Part shown: positions 5,297 to 5,313 of the stretch, in pieces
How the letters are laid out: each line of letters opens with the position of its first letter
Position numbering within the stretch: the first letter of the stretch is position 1
Origin: Deltaproteobacteria bacterium
GTDB taxonomy: Bacteria > Desulfobacterota > Dissulfuribacteria > Dissulfuribacterales > QOAL01
DNA: 5,313 bases
Direction of reading: 5' to 3'
Assembly (NCBI GenBank): GCA_026988585.1
Contig: JALSKY010000006.1
Span: 1 to 5,313, forward strand
Position numbers and translations under genes: made by a program
Notes under the pieces: model-generated
The model's input: only the letters and a program-made list of their open reading frames with translations
Told to the model about the DNA's origin: nothing
Databases searched by the model: none

Positions 5297-5313
5297 TGAC
5301 TTGGACAGAGTTA
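5296..5313 (+). CDS. Start of a gene cut by the window edge (possible transposase/integrase)
   Basis: ATG 5296 is preceded by a consensus AGGAGG (5283-5288) at seven bases. Only six codons are visible, MTWTEL. This is too short to identify. A start of the M-T/P-W type is familiar to me from IS481-like integrase-core transposases, and the repeats and hairpin upstream point the same way, but that is inference only. Confidence 0.5.

Larger units (their letters stand above)
5218..5313 (+). mobile_element. Possible left end of an insertion sequence (truncated by window edge)
   Basis: From about TGTTACGAG (5218) the sequence changes character: two imperfect direct repeats containing TGTCC, then a hairpin that buries the SD, then a new ORF. 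Subterminal repeats plus an RBS-masking hairpin ahead of the first gene are typical of transposon ends (IS21-, Mu- or IS481-like integrase-fold elements). No transposase motif and no opposite end can be seen, so the boundary and family are guesses. Confidence 0.35.

Noticed and set aside
1..5313. CRISPR array, toxin-antitoxin or defence system
   Set aside because: No regularly spaced repeats and no genes of those families; all sizeable genes are lipid/carbohydrate enzymes.

Overview
The window looks like a piece of a bacterial chromosome of moderate GC content, coding almost entirely on the + strand. The gene content (a GT28 diacylglycerol glycosyltransferase-like protein, two GT4 glycosyltransferases, a PlcP/LpxH-type metallophosphoesterase) and the codon use (many AGG/AGA, AT-rich spacers) suggest a Gram-negative anaerobe, perhaps Desulfobacterota (old Deltaproteobacteria). 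That placement is an impression from protein style and was not tested.

Layout. Positions 1-60 carry an open frame that ends in an ATGA overlap with the next gene, probably the C-terminus of an upstream operon member. Then come a GT28/MGDG-synthase-like glycosyltransferase (57-1181) and a GT4 glycosyltransferase (about 1204-2433). A 248-base AT-rich spacer separates these from a cytoplasmic metallophosphoesterase (2682-3497), which overlaps a second GT4 glycosyltransferase (3445-4509) by 53 bases. Next is a 151-base leader with several competing stems. It is followed by a strongly initiated but broken gene (4661-4913) that joins a signal-peptide-like start, out of frame, to what looks like the C-terminal end of a secreted calcineurin-like phosphoesterase. 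A textbook intrinsic terminator closes that unit (4937-4965). On the minus strand lies tRNA-Arg(CCU) with encoded CCA (5036-5111). The right edge (about 5218-5313) holds two imperfect direct repeats, a 12-bp hairpin that buries a Shine-Dalgarno sequence, and the first six codons of another gene. Together these look like the end of a mobile element.

How the genes may work together. The metallophosphoesterase, usually auto-annotated as UDP-2,3-diacylglucosamine diphosphatase, matches as far as I recall the PlcP type of intracellular phospholipase C much better than LpxH. PlcP paired with a GT4 glycosyltransferase is the known machinery for replacing phospholipids with diacylglycerol glycolipids under phosphate limitation. 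Here the pair sits beside a GT28 of the diacylglycerol glycosyltransferase family and another GT4. The cluster is therefore best read as a membrane-lipid remodelling or glycolipid synthesis module: phospholipid to diacylglycerol, then one or more sugars added. This is inference from family and context; substrates cannot be read from the sequence. I saw no convincing Pho box or sigma-70 promoter in the window.
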